A stretch of DNA of 64,000 nt from Mixophyes australis (Eukaryota; Chordata; Amphibia; Anura; Limnodynastidae). The stretch is taken from assembly GCA_036250195.1 (NCBI GenBank), contig JAVHZZ010000004.1:322364628-322428627 (forward strand), read 5' to 3'. Position 1 is the first letter of the stretch. Every line of letters begins with the position of its first letter. This document shows positions 1 through 10,925 of this stretch, in pieces. Below the pieces are notes generated by a model, which was not told the origin of the DNA, made no database searches, and saw only the letters and a list, made by a program, of their open reading frames with translations. The position numbers were made by a program, and so were the translations under genes.

Positions 1-1079
1 TTAAAGCAGAGAGCGGATTCAAGGTTGACACCAAGGCAGGGGCTTGGGAGACTGAAGAAATTGTTGTGCTATTAACAGTGAGGGAGTTTTGAGGGGAGGG
101 GGTAATTCTGGAAGCAGTGAAGATAATAATCTTTGTTTTGTATATGTTGAACTTTAGGTAGTGTTGGGACATCCATGTGGAGATAGCTGAAAGACAGTTG
201 GTTACACGAGATAGTACAGAAGTGGAGGGGGGAGAGATATAGATTTGGTTGTCATCAGAGTAAAGGTGGTATTGGAAATGTGCCAGTGGAAAGAAAAAGG
301 TTGAACAGGGGAGCTAGTGGTGGGCATGCAAGAGAAGGAGCAGAGAAGTTTGGAGGGATTACGGTAAAGGGAACAGGTTGTAGGGTGAGATGAGGAGATG
401 AGTGTAGAAACTTTTTCTTCAGTTACTAGAGAGAATGAATTAAGGGTGGATTGAGGAGTGTAGGTGAAGGTGGGACAAAGTGGGTAAAGTGAGTGGAATT
501 TAGCATGAGGAAATACTTTGTTGAATGGTGTCAATTTTGTCTTTAAAGTAGGTTGCAAAATCATGGACTGTGAGGGAGGAAGAGGAAGGTGGCCAGAGAA
601 GTGTATTGAAAGTGGCAAAGAGGTGATGTGGCTTAGAAGACTGGGTGGATATTAGAGATTTCAAGAATGTTTGTTTAGCAATTGAAAGGGCAGTGCTGTA
701 AGATAAAAGTGGAGGAAATCAGGATAGGAACGAGATTTCCTCTAGTGGTGCTCTGCAGTGCAGGAGTACTTTTGCAGGTAGCGGGTCAGATTGGTGTGCC
801 ATGGTTGGGGTTTGGATCGTCGGAGACTGGATGTGATAGCTGGAGCTGCATTGTCTATGGCTGAAGTGAGATTTTTGTTGTTGAATGAGGCAGCCTGATT
901 AGGGCAGGACAATGCAGACATGGGGAAAAAAATGTTTTATTGAAGATAAGCAGTGGATTAGGTTAAGAGTGTACATGTGGATTTGTGTGCAGGGGGAGGG
1001 CATAAGGTAAGATGAGGCTGAAGGAAAGGAGGTAGTAGCCAGAGAGTGGGAATGCCAAGTTAGTGAACCTAGAGATGGA

Positions 1080-1445
1080 TCAGTAGCAGGAGAAGTCAAG
1101 GTCAAGGGAATGTCCAACACAGTGGGAGGGAGATGAGGTCCACTGGGAGAGACCAAAGGAGGAAGTAAGTGAAAGAAGTTTAGTGGTAGAAGAGAAAGTG
1201 AGATTATCAATGGGAATGTTGAAGTCAGCTAATATGGGATTAGGCAGGTCAAAGGATAGGAAATAATTGAGGCAGACCATGAAGTTGTCAATAAATTGTG
1301 AAACTATACGTGGGGGGTGATAAATGACAGCAACACGAAGGTGAAGAGGATAACAGAGATGGGTAGTTTGGACTTCACAGGGAGAGAATGAGAGTGAGGG
1401 CTCAGAGGGTGCAACTTGGAGAAAGTAGAATACATACTCCACCAC
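1080..1445 (-). pseudogene. L2-type LINE apurinic endonuclease fragment (121 codons open)
   Basis: This is the longest open piece of the minus-strand L2 element. It covers the middle and end of the exonuclease-endonuclease-phosphatase fold that nicks target DNA before reverse transcription. Residues 38-46 (VAVIYHPPR) match the strand before the catalytic loop. Residues 73-76 are ADFN where active enzymes have GDFN. Residues 78-119 (PIDN, LLSLTSSFGLSQW, SPSHCVGHSLDLDFS) match the conserved tail, which in the family continues to an SDH triad not seen in this frame. The start methionine is not meaningful, because the frame is a fragment. The G-to-A change and the flanking frameshifts argue against activity. 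Confidence 0.75.
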
Positions 1446-1750
1446 CTTGTCTGTTTAGGCATCTGGGGGGGGTATGGTTATGGGAGAGTCCCTCATAGAT
1501 AGCTGCAGGGAAATTGTGTCAGAGGAGATGAGCCAAGTTTCAGTAACAGCAAGAAAGTTGAGAGATTTAGAAATTAATAGATCATAAATGCAAGTCTGCT
1601 ACAAATAGATTTGGCATTTCATAGTGCACAGGAGAAGGGAAGAGAGGGTAGTGGAGATATGTGGATAAGGTTGGTGGGATTGAAAATACAGAGTGGATAG
1701 AAAGGCTTGAGATGGAGCGAGAAGCATGAGCAGAGAATGAGGATTATACC

Positions 1751-1810
1751 GGGTCGACGGTTAGGTGAGATGTCACCAGCAGCCATGAGATGGAGCAGGG
1801 TGAGGAAGAG
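1751..1810 (-). other. Degenerate 2A-like translational recoding motif in the L2 leader
   Basis: The minus-strand reading gives LFLTLLHLMAAGDISPNRRP, with the core GDISPNRRP at 1751-1777. 2A peptides end in a D-(V/I)-x-x-NPGP core and make the ribosome skip one peptide bond. They are known in APE-type non-LTR elements of animals, next to a hydrophobic leader as here. The two residues after Asn are Arg-Arg instead of Pro-Gly, each one base away from the expected codons, so this copy should not recode. The endonuclease lies downstream in a different frame. Confidence 0.6.
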
Positions 1811-2340
1811 GACATGAAAGGAGGATTTGTGGGTGTGAGGTTTATTTCTGTTTATGTACGCTGTTGAGTGTTGTGGGTGCAGGAGAGAGCGAAGAGGGAA
1901 TTAGTGAAGGGGAAGTCATAATAGGGAAGGGATAAATAGGATGATGGAGAAAGAAGAGGAGTTTGAAGAGAAGTGGGGTGATAGTGAAAAGGAAAGAGTG
2001 TAAATTGAGTATGTGGTGGAGAGATATGAGAAATGTGAATGAATTTGTATTAGCTGGGGAAGGTAATGAGAGAGTGGAAAGAAACAATTGATCTAAATGG
2101 TGCAGGGCAATGGAAGAGGTGAAGGATAGTTTACCACCCCCTGCCTGGGGTTAATAGAGTAGGCAGTTTCTGTAGCTCTGACATGACGAAGCCCAGGACA
2201 CTGACAGTTGGGTGCAGAGAGTCCAGCAGCCAAGCAGAGATGGCAACAGCAATCACAATTGAGCTCAGTGGGCAGCTGAACAGATGATGAAGCAGCAATA
2301 ACAGTTGAGCTCTGAAGGTCCCACAGCTCAACGGAGATGG

Positions 2341-4430
2341 TAGTTCAGTACATTCTTAAACAGCCTTGTTTCTCGGTATAAGGTCGATCCTCAGCGCTGC
2401 TGGGATATTTGCCAATAGTATACAGAGATATCCAAATCTTTATACAGTATTTGTGAGAAGAAGGAAAAGTGGGAGCTTGGGCAAAGAGCTGAGCCAGTGT
2501 ACAGCTTAAACCACCTTCCATCTGCATAAGCACTCAAGCCAATGACAGATAAAGATAGAATGGTTCTTTAGATAAGTAAAGTTTATTCATATAGCAATGG
2601 AAAGGCAACACCATTTAACAGGTGTGGCTGGATCACGTAGAAACAACTTATTGTAGATATTTATTTTAATTAGGGGTGCGGTGCACCTCTGTATATCATT
2701 GCAAATGTACTGATTTTATTTTAGTGTGTTGCATTTCTGTATAGGAAATGCTTTTTTTTCTGAGGTATTGATTTGTAACTTCTGTCATGATTGTGTTTTG
2801 TAACTTTTCTAGAGGAAACCCCAAATAGACTAATTAGATCTTTTTCATCTGTGAGTGACCAACACTTGAATACACAGAAGGGAGTCAGGACCTTTTATTC
2901 TGTTATCCTGCATTGTTCAGAGGAAGCCACAGAACAATGCAAGCAGGAAGCTTTTGTAGATCACAGATTGGTATAAATTTTGTTAAAAGTATACAATTGC
3001 ATTTAGATGATGTGGGGTCACTAGCAGCTATGTAAAAGGTATTAATACCTCCAGGCTAAGCAGTCTGGATTGGTTAAAGGGGCAGGAGGCTGGATAACCT
3101 CCTGCCAGGCTATGTGTGTAAATCTGTATAAAAGGAGGACTGTTTGATCATGTAATGTTTCATTATTTCATATGTACTTCTGATGATCACTAGTACCTTA
3201 TTAGGACACTTGAGCTAAAAAAACATCCCTGCATCAAGATTCTGCTTTGATGACTACGTACCTGCTGTAATTCCTGTGACCTGCAGATTAGACCAAATCT
3301 AATCTGTTTTCTGGCTGTTCTGAGGTTGGAACCTTGCAACTAGTACCAACGCTCTGCCTGCTACTTGCAGCTCTGGCCAGTGTGATAGGCCAGGGGGAAC
3401 CATCCACAGCAACTCTTATCTGAAGGCAAGAGGTCAGGTGTACCAGCCCAGGTGACCAGCAAGGCGATACCCTAGCAGTGAGAGTTACTCAGAAGGCAGC
3501 AGTGCTAGGTGCTGGGGATGGCAAGACAAGCCCAGTCGGTCCTCAGCAACAACACGGACAGGATGGCATAGGAGGCCCATCCAGCATGCAATGTTCTCTT
3601 TACCAGGTGACCCACGTTTACCATGAAATGTTTATTTGGATAAAAGGATTAAACTCCTTTTACCCTGTCAATAACTCACACTTTGATTTAATCTATTCAA
3701 TTAGTAAAGGTCTGCTAGACATGCTGGCATTGCAGTCATGCAATATAATGTCCCTTCAAAACTCAGCACAACACAATACCCTCCTGACTTTCAATATAGT
3801 TTGTTGCTAATTACACTGAGGCAGATAGTTTGTTTTCCAGTTGCTTTCAAGAGTAGTGTGACCTCCTATGGTTATGTTTACTGTGCAAACAATATCTTGG
3901 CTGCTGACTACACTTTAGGATGTTGCCCAAGGACTGGCTGAATAATTGGATTGAGACATAAGGCTGCTACAAACACAAGTTAATTAGAATATTAACCTAT
4001 TTGTTACACTATGCATACCCTATATATTAACTATGCACATTTATCTACGTTATGACATCACCCAACCAATAATTATAATCAAAGTATGGCAACTTACACA
4101 AAAACTTATTGAATACACATTGCCTATTTATTATCTGTCATCCGCATGGAGAAATTTAAAAATGATGTCCCAATATACCATAATTCACGGATAACAGCAC
4201 AACATATGAAATATTACAGACACATTATGCATAACAATAACGTTTCAACCTTGTGATCACACACGTCGCATACAGGTATTTTGGAAATGGGATGTTCATC
4301 ACAGTTTGCATTACGATTTTTAATATTGTGTTCTTAGCATCCTGCTTTCCTCAAACAAGTCACAGGGGTGAATAAGGAAAGGTAAGCTTGCTTTTTGTAG
4401 TGAAAAGGGGGATGCTAAAGTGATAACTAA
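2341..4430. other. Unassigned sequence with an LTR-like promoter context
   Basis: No coding region is supported. A TATA box (tataaaagg, 3127-3135) lies downstream of a GC-richer stretch with a short inverted repeat (ggcaggaggctgg and cctcctgcc, about 3080-3105). About 350 bases of moderately GC-rich sequence follow. This resembles the promoter half of an LTR, but I could not find matched TG and CA ends or a target duplication. The rest is AT-rich and shows nothing recognisable. Confidence 0.25.
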
Positions 4431-4436
4431 GTGGCT

Positions 4437-4600
4437 GGAGCATCAAAATTGATGAATGTTAATTTATATATACTGATAGAGAAGGCATTTGATAGAATAT
4501 ATTGGTCATTCTTAGAGCACCGAGGATTTTTATCTCTGACGCACAAATGTTCACATGCATTATGAATTGGATGAATTAATATGGTCATCAAACATCTACA
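4437..4600 (+). pseudogene. L1-type RT fragment, motif A region (copy 1)
   Basis: One plus-strand frame reads LYILIEKAFDRIYWSFLEHRGF near 4462-4530 (two overlapping parts: LYILIEKAFDRIYW and WSFLEHRGF). This aligns with LSLDAEKAFDRISWDFM of the intact ORF2 later in this window. The catalytic aspartate before EKAFD is replaced by Ile. Stops surround the match. A sister copy of the same stretch lies at 6357-6520. Confidence 0.55.
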
Positions 4601-4789
4601 AATCTCCAAGTCTAAAACATACAACAGCCAACTATATTATGATATTAAGAAGTAAACAGATACCCAAGCTGCCTGTTCTCGTTCATTGCACGCATGAAAG
4701 CACTTCTACTCCACCTGTGTTTGATTTAGACTTGAGGTCATTGATTTTAAAGCCAGGGAAGCATCCACATTTTTTTGAAAGTTACAGAC

Positions 4790-4948
4790 GATGAATGTAC
4801 TAAAAGCCAAAACATAATATTGCTCATCACTATCCTGGCAAGCAGGATTTCAAGTTTAATGCAGATTTTGGTTAGTTAAAATCAGGTCGGCTTTAATAAA
4901 AATCGTCATAGCTCTGAAAAATGTAGCATAGGTGTTATTTTAGATGCA
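4790..4948 (+). pseudogene. L1-type RT fragment, QVGF motif region, cut by a hAT-like insertion
   Basis: Plus-strand translation gives ILASRISSLMQILV and then, in another frame, NQVGFNKNRHSSEKC (about 4879-4925). This corresponds to the KILATRLNEVLPGLIHHDQVGFIPGRQ region of L1-type RTs (family motif seen in the intact copy at 33205-37038). The match stops where the cagggccagtgc end of a hAT-like element begins. This segment should precede motif A in an RT, but here it lies downstream of the motif A copy at 4437. The region is therefore composite or rearranged. Confidence 0.5.
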
Positions 4949-5250
4949 GGGCCAGTGCTAGGGTCCACGGCGCCCTAGGCATTTTTAAAAAAGCGGCGCC
5001 CCCCCCCCCCCGCAAAAGTCGCCGGCCTCCTCCTCCCTCCTCCCTCCTCTCCTTACCTTGTCTCACCACCGCCGCCTCTCTGCTCCGTCTCCTCCCCTCC
5101 ACTCACTGACACTAGTAAGTGGAGGGGAGGAGAAGGAGCAGAGAGGCGGCGGTGGTGACAAAATTGCCTCTTCCCCCCTCCCCGCGCATCTAAATGCTGT
5201 GCGGCGGCCGTGGAAGGTATGGTCAGTGGTCGCCGCACAGTTTAAAAGAC
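4949..5250. mobile_element. Truncated hAT-like non-autonomous element with GC-rich hairpin
   Basis: It starts with cagggccagtgctaggg, the type of end seen on hAT-like elements elsewhere in this window. A poly-C run follows, then a near-perfect inverted repeat with left arm 5063-5103 and right arm 5114-5158, rich in CCG and CTC. No matching right terminus is visible before the SINE at 5327, so the element is probably 3'-truncated and its end is approximate. Confidence 0.5.
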
Positions 5251-5326
5251 CTGCAATATCCTTACTAATTAAAGTAGAAAGTGACTGTTAGGTATTTTTA
5301 AGGATTATCTGTTAAGACGAGTAAAA

Positions 5327-5690
5327 GCACGGTGGCTAAGTGGTTAGCACTTCTGCCTCACAGCGCTGGGGTCATGAGTTTAATTCCCGACCATGGCCTT
5401 ATCTGTGTGGAGTTTGTATGTTCTCCCCGTTTTTGCATGGGTTTCCTCCGGGTGCTCCGGTTTCCTCCCACATTCCAAAAACATACTAGTAGGTTAATTG
5501 GCTGCTCACAATATTGACCATAGTCTCTCTCTGTCTGTGTGTGTGTGTGTGTATGTTAGGGAATTTAGACTGTAAGCTCCAATGGGGCAAGGACTGATGT
5601 GAATGAGTTCTCTGTACAGCGCTGCGGAATCAGTGGCGCTATATAAATAAATGATGATGATTATTAAATGATGATGATCATTAAATAGCA
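5327..5690 (+). mobile_element. tRNA-headed SINE with L2-like tail, full-length copy
   Basis: The head starts gcacggtggctaagtggtta and carries an A-box-like segment (5332-5348) and a B-box-like gagtttaattcc (5376-5387), as in a pol III tRNA promoter. A conserved body follows (ctccgggtgctccggtttcc), then a TG microsatellite. The tail, with gcgctgcggaat and gtggcgctatataaataaatg, ends in ATG repeats. The tail resembles the 3' end of the L2 copy at 24424-24832, which fits mobilisation by L2-type machinery. Partial copies occur at 20305, 43598 and 52926. Confidence 0.75.
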
Positions 5691-5694
5691 TTTC

Positions 5695-6050
5695 ACCGTA
5701 AGTTGGATAGAGTAAAGATGTCACTACTTTTATACGACATGTACAATTCTTTCCTGAGGCTCTAGCCAAAATGCATGAGGATCGAGAGCTGGCATGGTCT
5801 TTAGTTTTCCTGGTTTGCACATATAAATGTAATAAATATTACTTCTTTACACAGACTTCTATATTTATTTTCTACCTCTACCTTCAGCCACATCAGTGTT
5901 TGTTTGTTTGGATAAACAACCGTCCATTGGTACAAAGGAAGTGTGCACTTCCAGAAGTCAGGGCCTTACCACACATTGAAGCTTACTACTTTGCTGCTCC
6001 TTTGGCAAAGTTATTTATTACAAATGCAAAAAGAAATGCTCCATATTAGG
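5695..6050 (+). pseudogene. L1-type ORF2 C-terminal fragment, decayed
   Basis: Two blocks match the region after the RT of L1-type ORF2. RVKMSLLLYDMYNSF (about 5708-5755) corresponds to GRIIAIKMNLVPKLLYLF in the intact element. FVWINNRPLVQRKCALPEV and then IEAYYFAAPLAK (about 5905-6015) correspond to KFIWRAKPPRISIAVLKKP and DIKFYYLASHL. Stops and frameshifts separate them. Together with 4790-4948 this is probably one L1-type copy split by the hAT-like element and the SINE. Confidence 0.5.
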
Positions 6051-6356
6051 TAGAAATCGTAGGTGAATGGAAATTACTCATATAATTTGCTACTGATGTG
6101 TTATGATTAGAAACAATTAGATCTACTCCTGTTTATCCATTATGTAAATCTGTAAGTATGGATAAATGTCCATGTTAGGAGCCATTTGACTGGTCAGCAT
6201 GCTAGCACCCAACCTCGGTTGCCTGGCTCTCTGTCTCTGCCTCTGTCTCTCTATATTAGCAAATATCAAGGTCTGTTTTTCAAGCCATATGATTGAATAG
6301 TTACAAGTGAGCCTCCTTGTTGTACTGATAAAAGTGATACTAAAAGTGAAGTGATC

Positions 6357-6520
6357 TAATTGGCTAGAACACCAAGAGAGATACATGTTTATTTATATAT
6401 AGTGAAGGCATTTGATAGAATACATTGGTCATTCATGCAAAGCACTCTATGGTTTTGAGCTCTGGGATTCAAATATTTATCTATCTTATATAGTTTTGCA
6501 TATTTAATATACTATTCAAT
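6357..6520 (+). pseudogene. L1-type RT fragment, motif A region (copy 2)
   Basis: Plus-strand translation gives KAFDRIHWSFM, then ALGFKYLSILYSFAY after a stop, matching the AEKAFDRxxWxFM...GF...I..LY blocks of L1-type RTs. The DNA flanks resemble those of the copy at 4437, so the two are related copies. Not functional. Confidence 0.5.
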
Positions 6521-8240
6521 TAAATGATATGTTTAACAATCTCAATTTAAAATCCCTTATGGCTAAATAGAATATACTGATCAGGCTATTGCGAAACTGC
6601 AGATCTATAATTGTCAGACTGATACATAGATATCATAACCATATTTAAAAATGCAATAGGTTACATTAATTATTAAATTATTTTGAGAGATTAGTGCATT
6701 ACGTATCTGACAGTGAACTCATGTAGAGTTGGATGTTCGTCTATTTTATTGGCATAAAACACATGATTATGTACAAATGGTAAAAAAAAAATCTGCATAC
6801 GTCTGTATGCAGATTTGGTTGCATCTTACACTTGCAAATCTTCACTAGAGAGGTTGAATTGGGGAGGAAGGCGCTGGAATATGATGCTGTCAGGATAACC
6901 TGTTTCCTGTAGCTGTTACATGAGAGGCTTAGAGAGGAGCTGGAAAAGAGGAAATGTGGGGAGACACATTGAGAAAAAGGAAAGAAAGAGATCCACAGAG
7001 AAAAAGAAAGAGGATAGAGGATTTGGGGGAGGACGGAGATAATATTAATGGAATAAAATGTCTAGAAATTGGTAAAGAAAATAGAAATAAGAATAGAAGC
7101 TTTGAAATTAGAGTTTAATAAGACAGTTAATAGATCGAAAGAAGATAGTTCAAAGGTTGCTAGAGACAGAAGAAACAGTTAGAGACAGTTACTGAATCCC
7201 TGTCAGAAAGCCAGTTGGTTAATGGCTGTCAGACAGCCAAACACTAGTGATATGTCAGTTTGCTGGTCAGTACAAGAATAATAACTATTAGTTACCTAAT
7301 TATTATTGAGTCCAATAGTTAAGCAATAAAAAAAGTCTGTCAAATACTTAGTAAGCTGCCGAAAGTCTGTCAGAAGCTAGCTTATTTAATAGAAGAAATT
7401 TGGTTAGTCTACATATTCAGAGGTAGGCAGTAAGATTATTAATAGCCAGTAAAAGCAAGTAAAAACCTGACAGACAGAGAGTATGAAGTGTTAAGTGATT
7501 TAGGGAAGCAATCAGTGTATAGGATAGAATAGGAATAGTATTTCTGACCAAACAGGTATAAATAGTTACAGTCAGGAGAGCAAGCAATCACACAGAGTAG
7601 TATAGGGAAAGAAGTTGGATAGTGAATGGAACCACAGCAACGTCAGCACACTTAAGATGATGTCACCAATGATCACTAAAAGCAAGTCTTAGACAACTCT
7701 ACATAGATCAGACTCCAAGTCAGCCGGTGCATGCCTGGGATACATATTGAACTGAAACAAATAAGTGGTACCAAATGCACAAAATATACATATAACTCAC
7801 CACTAGTTACCAACATTATATAAGTCCTGTCCAGGTGAACATTACCCTGAAAAAACTTTGCATTTTAGAGATATTTAATACATACAGTACCTACAGAAAA
7901 AACTTTAAAATAGTTTACACAGATCCCTAATTGGTGGCAGCAATGGTTATTCACAGAGAGCAGGGTTTCAAAATGTTTAGTGGTAAGGTATATTGTGAAG
8001 AAACCTAAGGGGAAATTTACTAAAGTGCTCCTTTTTCTGCACTTTATTGGTGCTTTGAAAACCACAGCAAAAACGCTTGGAAAAGATCTGCTTTACATAG
8101 TTCCCCATTCAAAATCCCAGTGCCATTTATTACAATTAAAATAAAATACAGTGCAACATGTATCAATGTGCTTTTTGTCAAATTGCTGGAGAAAAGCCCA
8201 ATAATCCAGTTGGAAAAAAGAAGGTGGTCATTATGACAAG
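6521..8240. other. No recognised gene; purine-rich and AT-rich sequence
   Basis: I see no coding region longer than chance. 6900-7500 is strongly purine-biased on the plus strand, with short repeats of gacag and agtctgtcag. It may be part of an unrecognised repeat. Confidence 0.4.
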
Positions 8241-8249
8241 TGAGGCTAT

Positions 8250-8870
8250 TAGGACGAACGCACTTAAAGGGCGACAGGGTTTGTAACAAGCTGAATGATG
8301 ACCTGGTGTGTTTTAACATGGGGTGGGGACCGACCAATGGGGGCCCATGTGGGAGGGACCTTGATAGAATATAGCAGGATGTACTTCCTGCTTTACTTCA
8401 CTTGCAGCACGAGATCCCACCCACCCATCCCTCAAGTTAGTCAGGGGTTTTGTCATATGGTGGGGTAGGAAGGCACTGCGTTCAGCGGCTGATTAGTGGG
8501 CGCACAGGTAGTTGGTCGTAGGTCACTGCCCCCTTTGATGTAACAGTAACTCCTTTTGGTCCTTCGGTGAGGAGGGTCCCTGTCCGGCTCGGTGAGGGAG
8601 GGCAGCGTGAGTTGTAAGGGGCAGTCACTCTGACGCCAACTCAGCGCTATGTATGTAGGGATTTGTTCCCCCGTGTTTTTGCGGACTTACGGCGGTTTGC
8701 GCCAGTCCACTAAGTAATCGTGTGTGATCAGCTCGTGAGCTGTCCCGCAGTGCTCTTTCTCCGCCACCATAGGTTAGTTAATATAAAATCCTTACAATAA
8801 AATTCCTGCCAAGTTTAATAACTTATTCAGGTCTCCGTGTCTTTATTTGCATGCTATGGTTTAAAGTTAA
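8250..8870 (+). other. GC-richer unclassified repeat-like segment ending in poly(A) signals
   Basis: The base composition rises sharply against AT-rich flanks. The segment ends with ataaaatccttacaataaaa and a T-rich stretch (about 8780-8850), like the 3' end of a retroelement transcript. The end resembles 3' ends of tyrosine-recombinase retroelements in tone only. I found no domain or terminal repeat to prove it. Confidence 0.25.
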
Positions 8871-9099
8871 GGTTGATGTGAAGTTTGTGGTAACATACAC
8901 GGTGAGCCCTTTAAAGGTTATATAGCTCAAACTGCATGTCATTTGAACTATCTTGCTCTCAAGTAAAATAAATAAGTACAATGTAAAAAAAAGTTGCCCT
9001 TCTTTAACAGACAGGGCTATATTCATTGGGCCTAGTCCTCTACGGGGGTGCCCCAGCACATAGAGATGATCTGCCCAATGCTAGCATTGGGTCCCTCCT

Positions 9100-9690
9100 A
9101 TTATTTCTGGCTAGCGGGAACCAGGGAGCTAAAATAAATATTGTGAAGCCTTTGTATTTTAAATTAAAATTCTGTGTCTCTTTATAATTTATATTAAAAG
9201 ACCATGCCCCTTTTGCAACATATAATAAAAAATTGTGCCTACTTTGTATTTAATAAGATATAATTAATTTCTCCATTTTGTTTTGTTTAATAATATCCCC
9301 TCATTTTTTCTGCAGTACGGTGTAATCAATAAATATTCACCTACCATCTTCTATTCTTGGTCCACCGTAATCCATAGGGAGTAGGGAGAACCCCCTCCTT
9401 CCCACTGCAGAGGTGAAGTGGGCTATCGACAAGGAACTCCCATATCAAATTAATTAATGTCTGGTAAGCCTGCCTACTTACACAAGCTTTTAATCTGGAA
9501 CGGTCTTATCTGTGATCAAAATGGAAAAGTTAACTATATCTTATTAAATACAAAGGGGGAACACTTATTTATTGTATACTACAAAGGTGGCACAGTCCTT
9601 TAATATATTATAAAAAGGTACACGATCAGGGCGCACAGTCTTTTGGTTTATAAGACAAAGTGTGTACAATATTTATTTTATTTACCTGAC
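9100..9690. repeat. Inverted-repeat element with subterminal short repeats
   Basis: The left part carries diverged repeats ending ctttgtatttaataagatata (about 9240-9262). The right part carries the reverse complement tatcttattaaatacaaag (about 9537-9555), with further looser copies on both sides. This gives a foldback layout around a centre with poorly matched ctgcag ends (9311 and 9404). Element boundaries and class are not resolved. Confidence 0.45.
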
Positions 9691-9704
9691 ACCAACAGGG
9701 GTGG

Positions 9705-10140
9705 GATACTAATTATCGGTGCTCATAATACAGACAACAACTTCATAGACAAAATATGTCCAAACGTGACTTCACCGACATTAAAAAAATTAAAACTTAC
9801 CTCTTTAATGGCAAGAGAACTATCCGACTGTGTTCTCAAAGATCCCAATCAGAAGTAATAACGGCACTGTGTTTTTATGTCATTGAAAATGGCGACCGTC
9901 ATATTAGAAGTTTTTAAAGTGGCAATTCCTGCTGACGATCTCTAACCCTAACCCGATGCCTAACTCTAACCCTAACCTGATCCCTAAGACTAACCCTAAC
10001 CCGATCCCTAAGGCTAACCCTAACAGTAACACTTACCTTACATGACAGCCGGCTTGGATTTTTTTAATGTGGTTAAAGTCACGTTCTGGCACATTTTATC
10101 TATGAAGTCGTTGTCAGTGTTATTAGCACCGTTAACTGGG
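9705..10140. mobile_element. Foldback MITE with telomere-like core
   Basis: Arms at 9717-9800 and 10036-10132 are inverted copies of each other, sharing acttcatagacaaaat and cgtgacttcaccgacatt-like blocks. The centre holds a telomere-like array. No transposase is present, so movement would need an enzyme in trans. I could not see a clear target duplication, so the superfamily is open. Confidence 0.65.
9942..10026. repeat. Interstitial telomere-like repeat array (CTAACC variants)
   Basis: The stretch consists of ctaaccctaaccc units alternating with gatccctaag spacers. That makes a higher-order unit of roughly 25-30 bases containing two or three vertebrate-type telomere hexamers. It lies exactly between the arms of the foldback element, so it is part of that element rather than a fused chromosome end. 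Confidence 0.8.
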
Positions 10141-10259
10141 GTGACAGGATTAGCATTTGACCTGTATAGGACGATAAAACGTTTGTTCATGTGCCCCCAC
10201 CCTTGAAGATTGGGCCTGATGCTAAATAGCACTGCTAGTTAAAACAGGGATGGAGTTTT

Positions 10260-10920
10260 TTTTAACTTTGCTATTGGCAGTTTCCAATAAACTGCATGCA
10301 TTTTAGTGGTTTTGAAATATTTAAGGGTCAGCTTCTGTCTTCAACTATTAACTGCTGTAATAAGTATACATGATAAATATCTTAGCAAACAAAATAACAT
10401 ATTAGTTTCATAAATCTGTGTCTGACCACCAACATATTGTTTGCAATGAAAAAGTGAGCATGTATGTTCTATTTCAATATGTAGACAGATACAAAACTTG
10501 TATATTCAAGAAAGATTAGCTGATTTTTACTTTGATTTATTCAACTCCTTGAAGTAATTTTATGATCTATGCAGCATAGATGTTAAATTTACCATTCATT
10601 CTAAATTATTCTTAGTGTAAACTGTATACAATTATATTATAAATGTAAAAACATTTAATTGTAAGAAAAGAAAATAATGTAACCTTGTCCATGACCACTC
10701 TGAGTATTATAGAGGAAAAGACAGAATTATACCTGTTCCAATCCTATTCATTTTAGTGATGGAGCAGCACAATTATGAACAAGTTAGATGTTACTGGCAT
10801 AAAACAGTTTAGTCCCTTCATCAATTAGTATTTGGAACATTCAAAAGCTTAGACATTAAATCTATATATGGCCCTCCTCTGTCCTTAATCAGTTGTAACC
10901 CCCTGTCACTGATTAAGATT
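10260..10920. other. AT-rich sequence, nothing recognised
   Basis: No open frame, repeat structure or motif stands out. Confidence 0.5.
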
Positions 10921-10925
10921 ATACA

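Larger units (their letters stand above)
1..2340 (-). mobile_element. L2-type LINE, 5' two-thirds, decayed, runs off left edge
   Basis: Read on the minus strand, this stretch keeps the order of an APE-type non-LTR retrotransposon. It begins with an untranslated leader (about 2340 to 1830) and a short 2A-like leader peptide (1751-1810). An endonuclease block follows (1080-1445), with VIYHPP, ADFN in place of the usual GDFN (1218-1229) and GHSLDLDFS. Next is a linker encoding AKQTF and, in another frame, a segment resembling the VHDFATYFKDKI part of L2 proteins (about 550-690). An RT active-site block reads YSDDNQIY near 242-262, and a thumb-like segment runs to base 1. RT motifs A and B (DLSAAFD, GVPQGS) are missing between about 300 and 480, so there is an internal deletion as well as frameshifts. 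The 3' end lies outside the window. Clade assignment rests on recognised protein motifs, and CR1-like relatives remain possible. The element is inactive. Confidence 0.75.

Noticed and set aside
2600..3500. Complete LTR retroelement
   Set aside because: A TATA box and LTR-like composition exist but no matched termini, target duplication or coding region could be found.
5332..5387. Genuine tRNA gene
   Set aside because: A- and B-box-like words are present but no cloverleaf is evident, and the sequence continues into a SINE body.
9942..10026. Remnant of a chromosome-end fusion
   Set aside because: The telomere-like array is bounded by the inverted arms of a MITE and has regular non-telomeric spacers.
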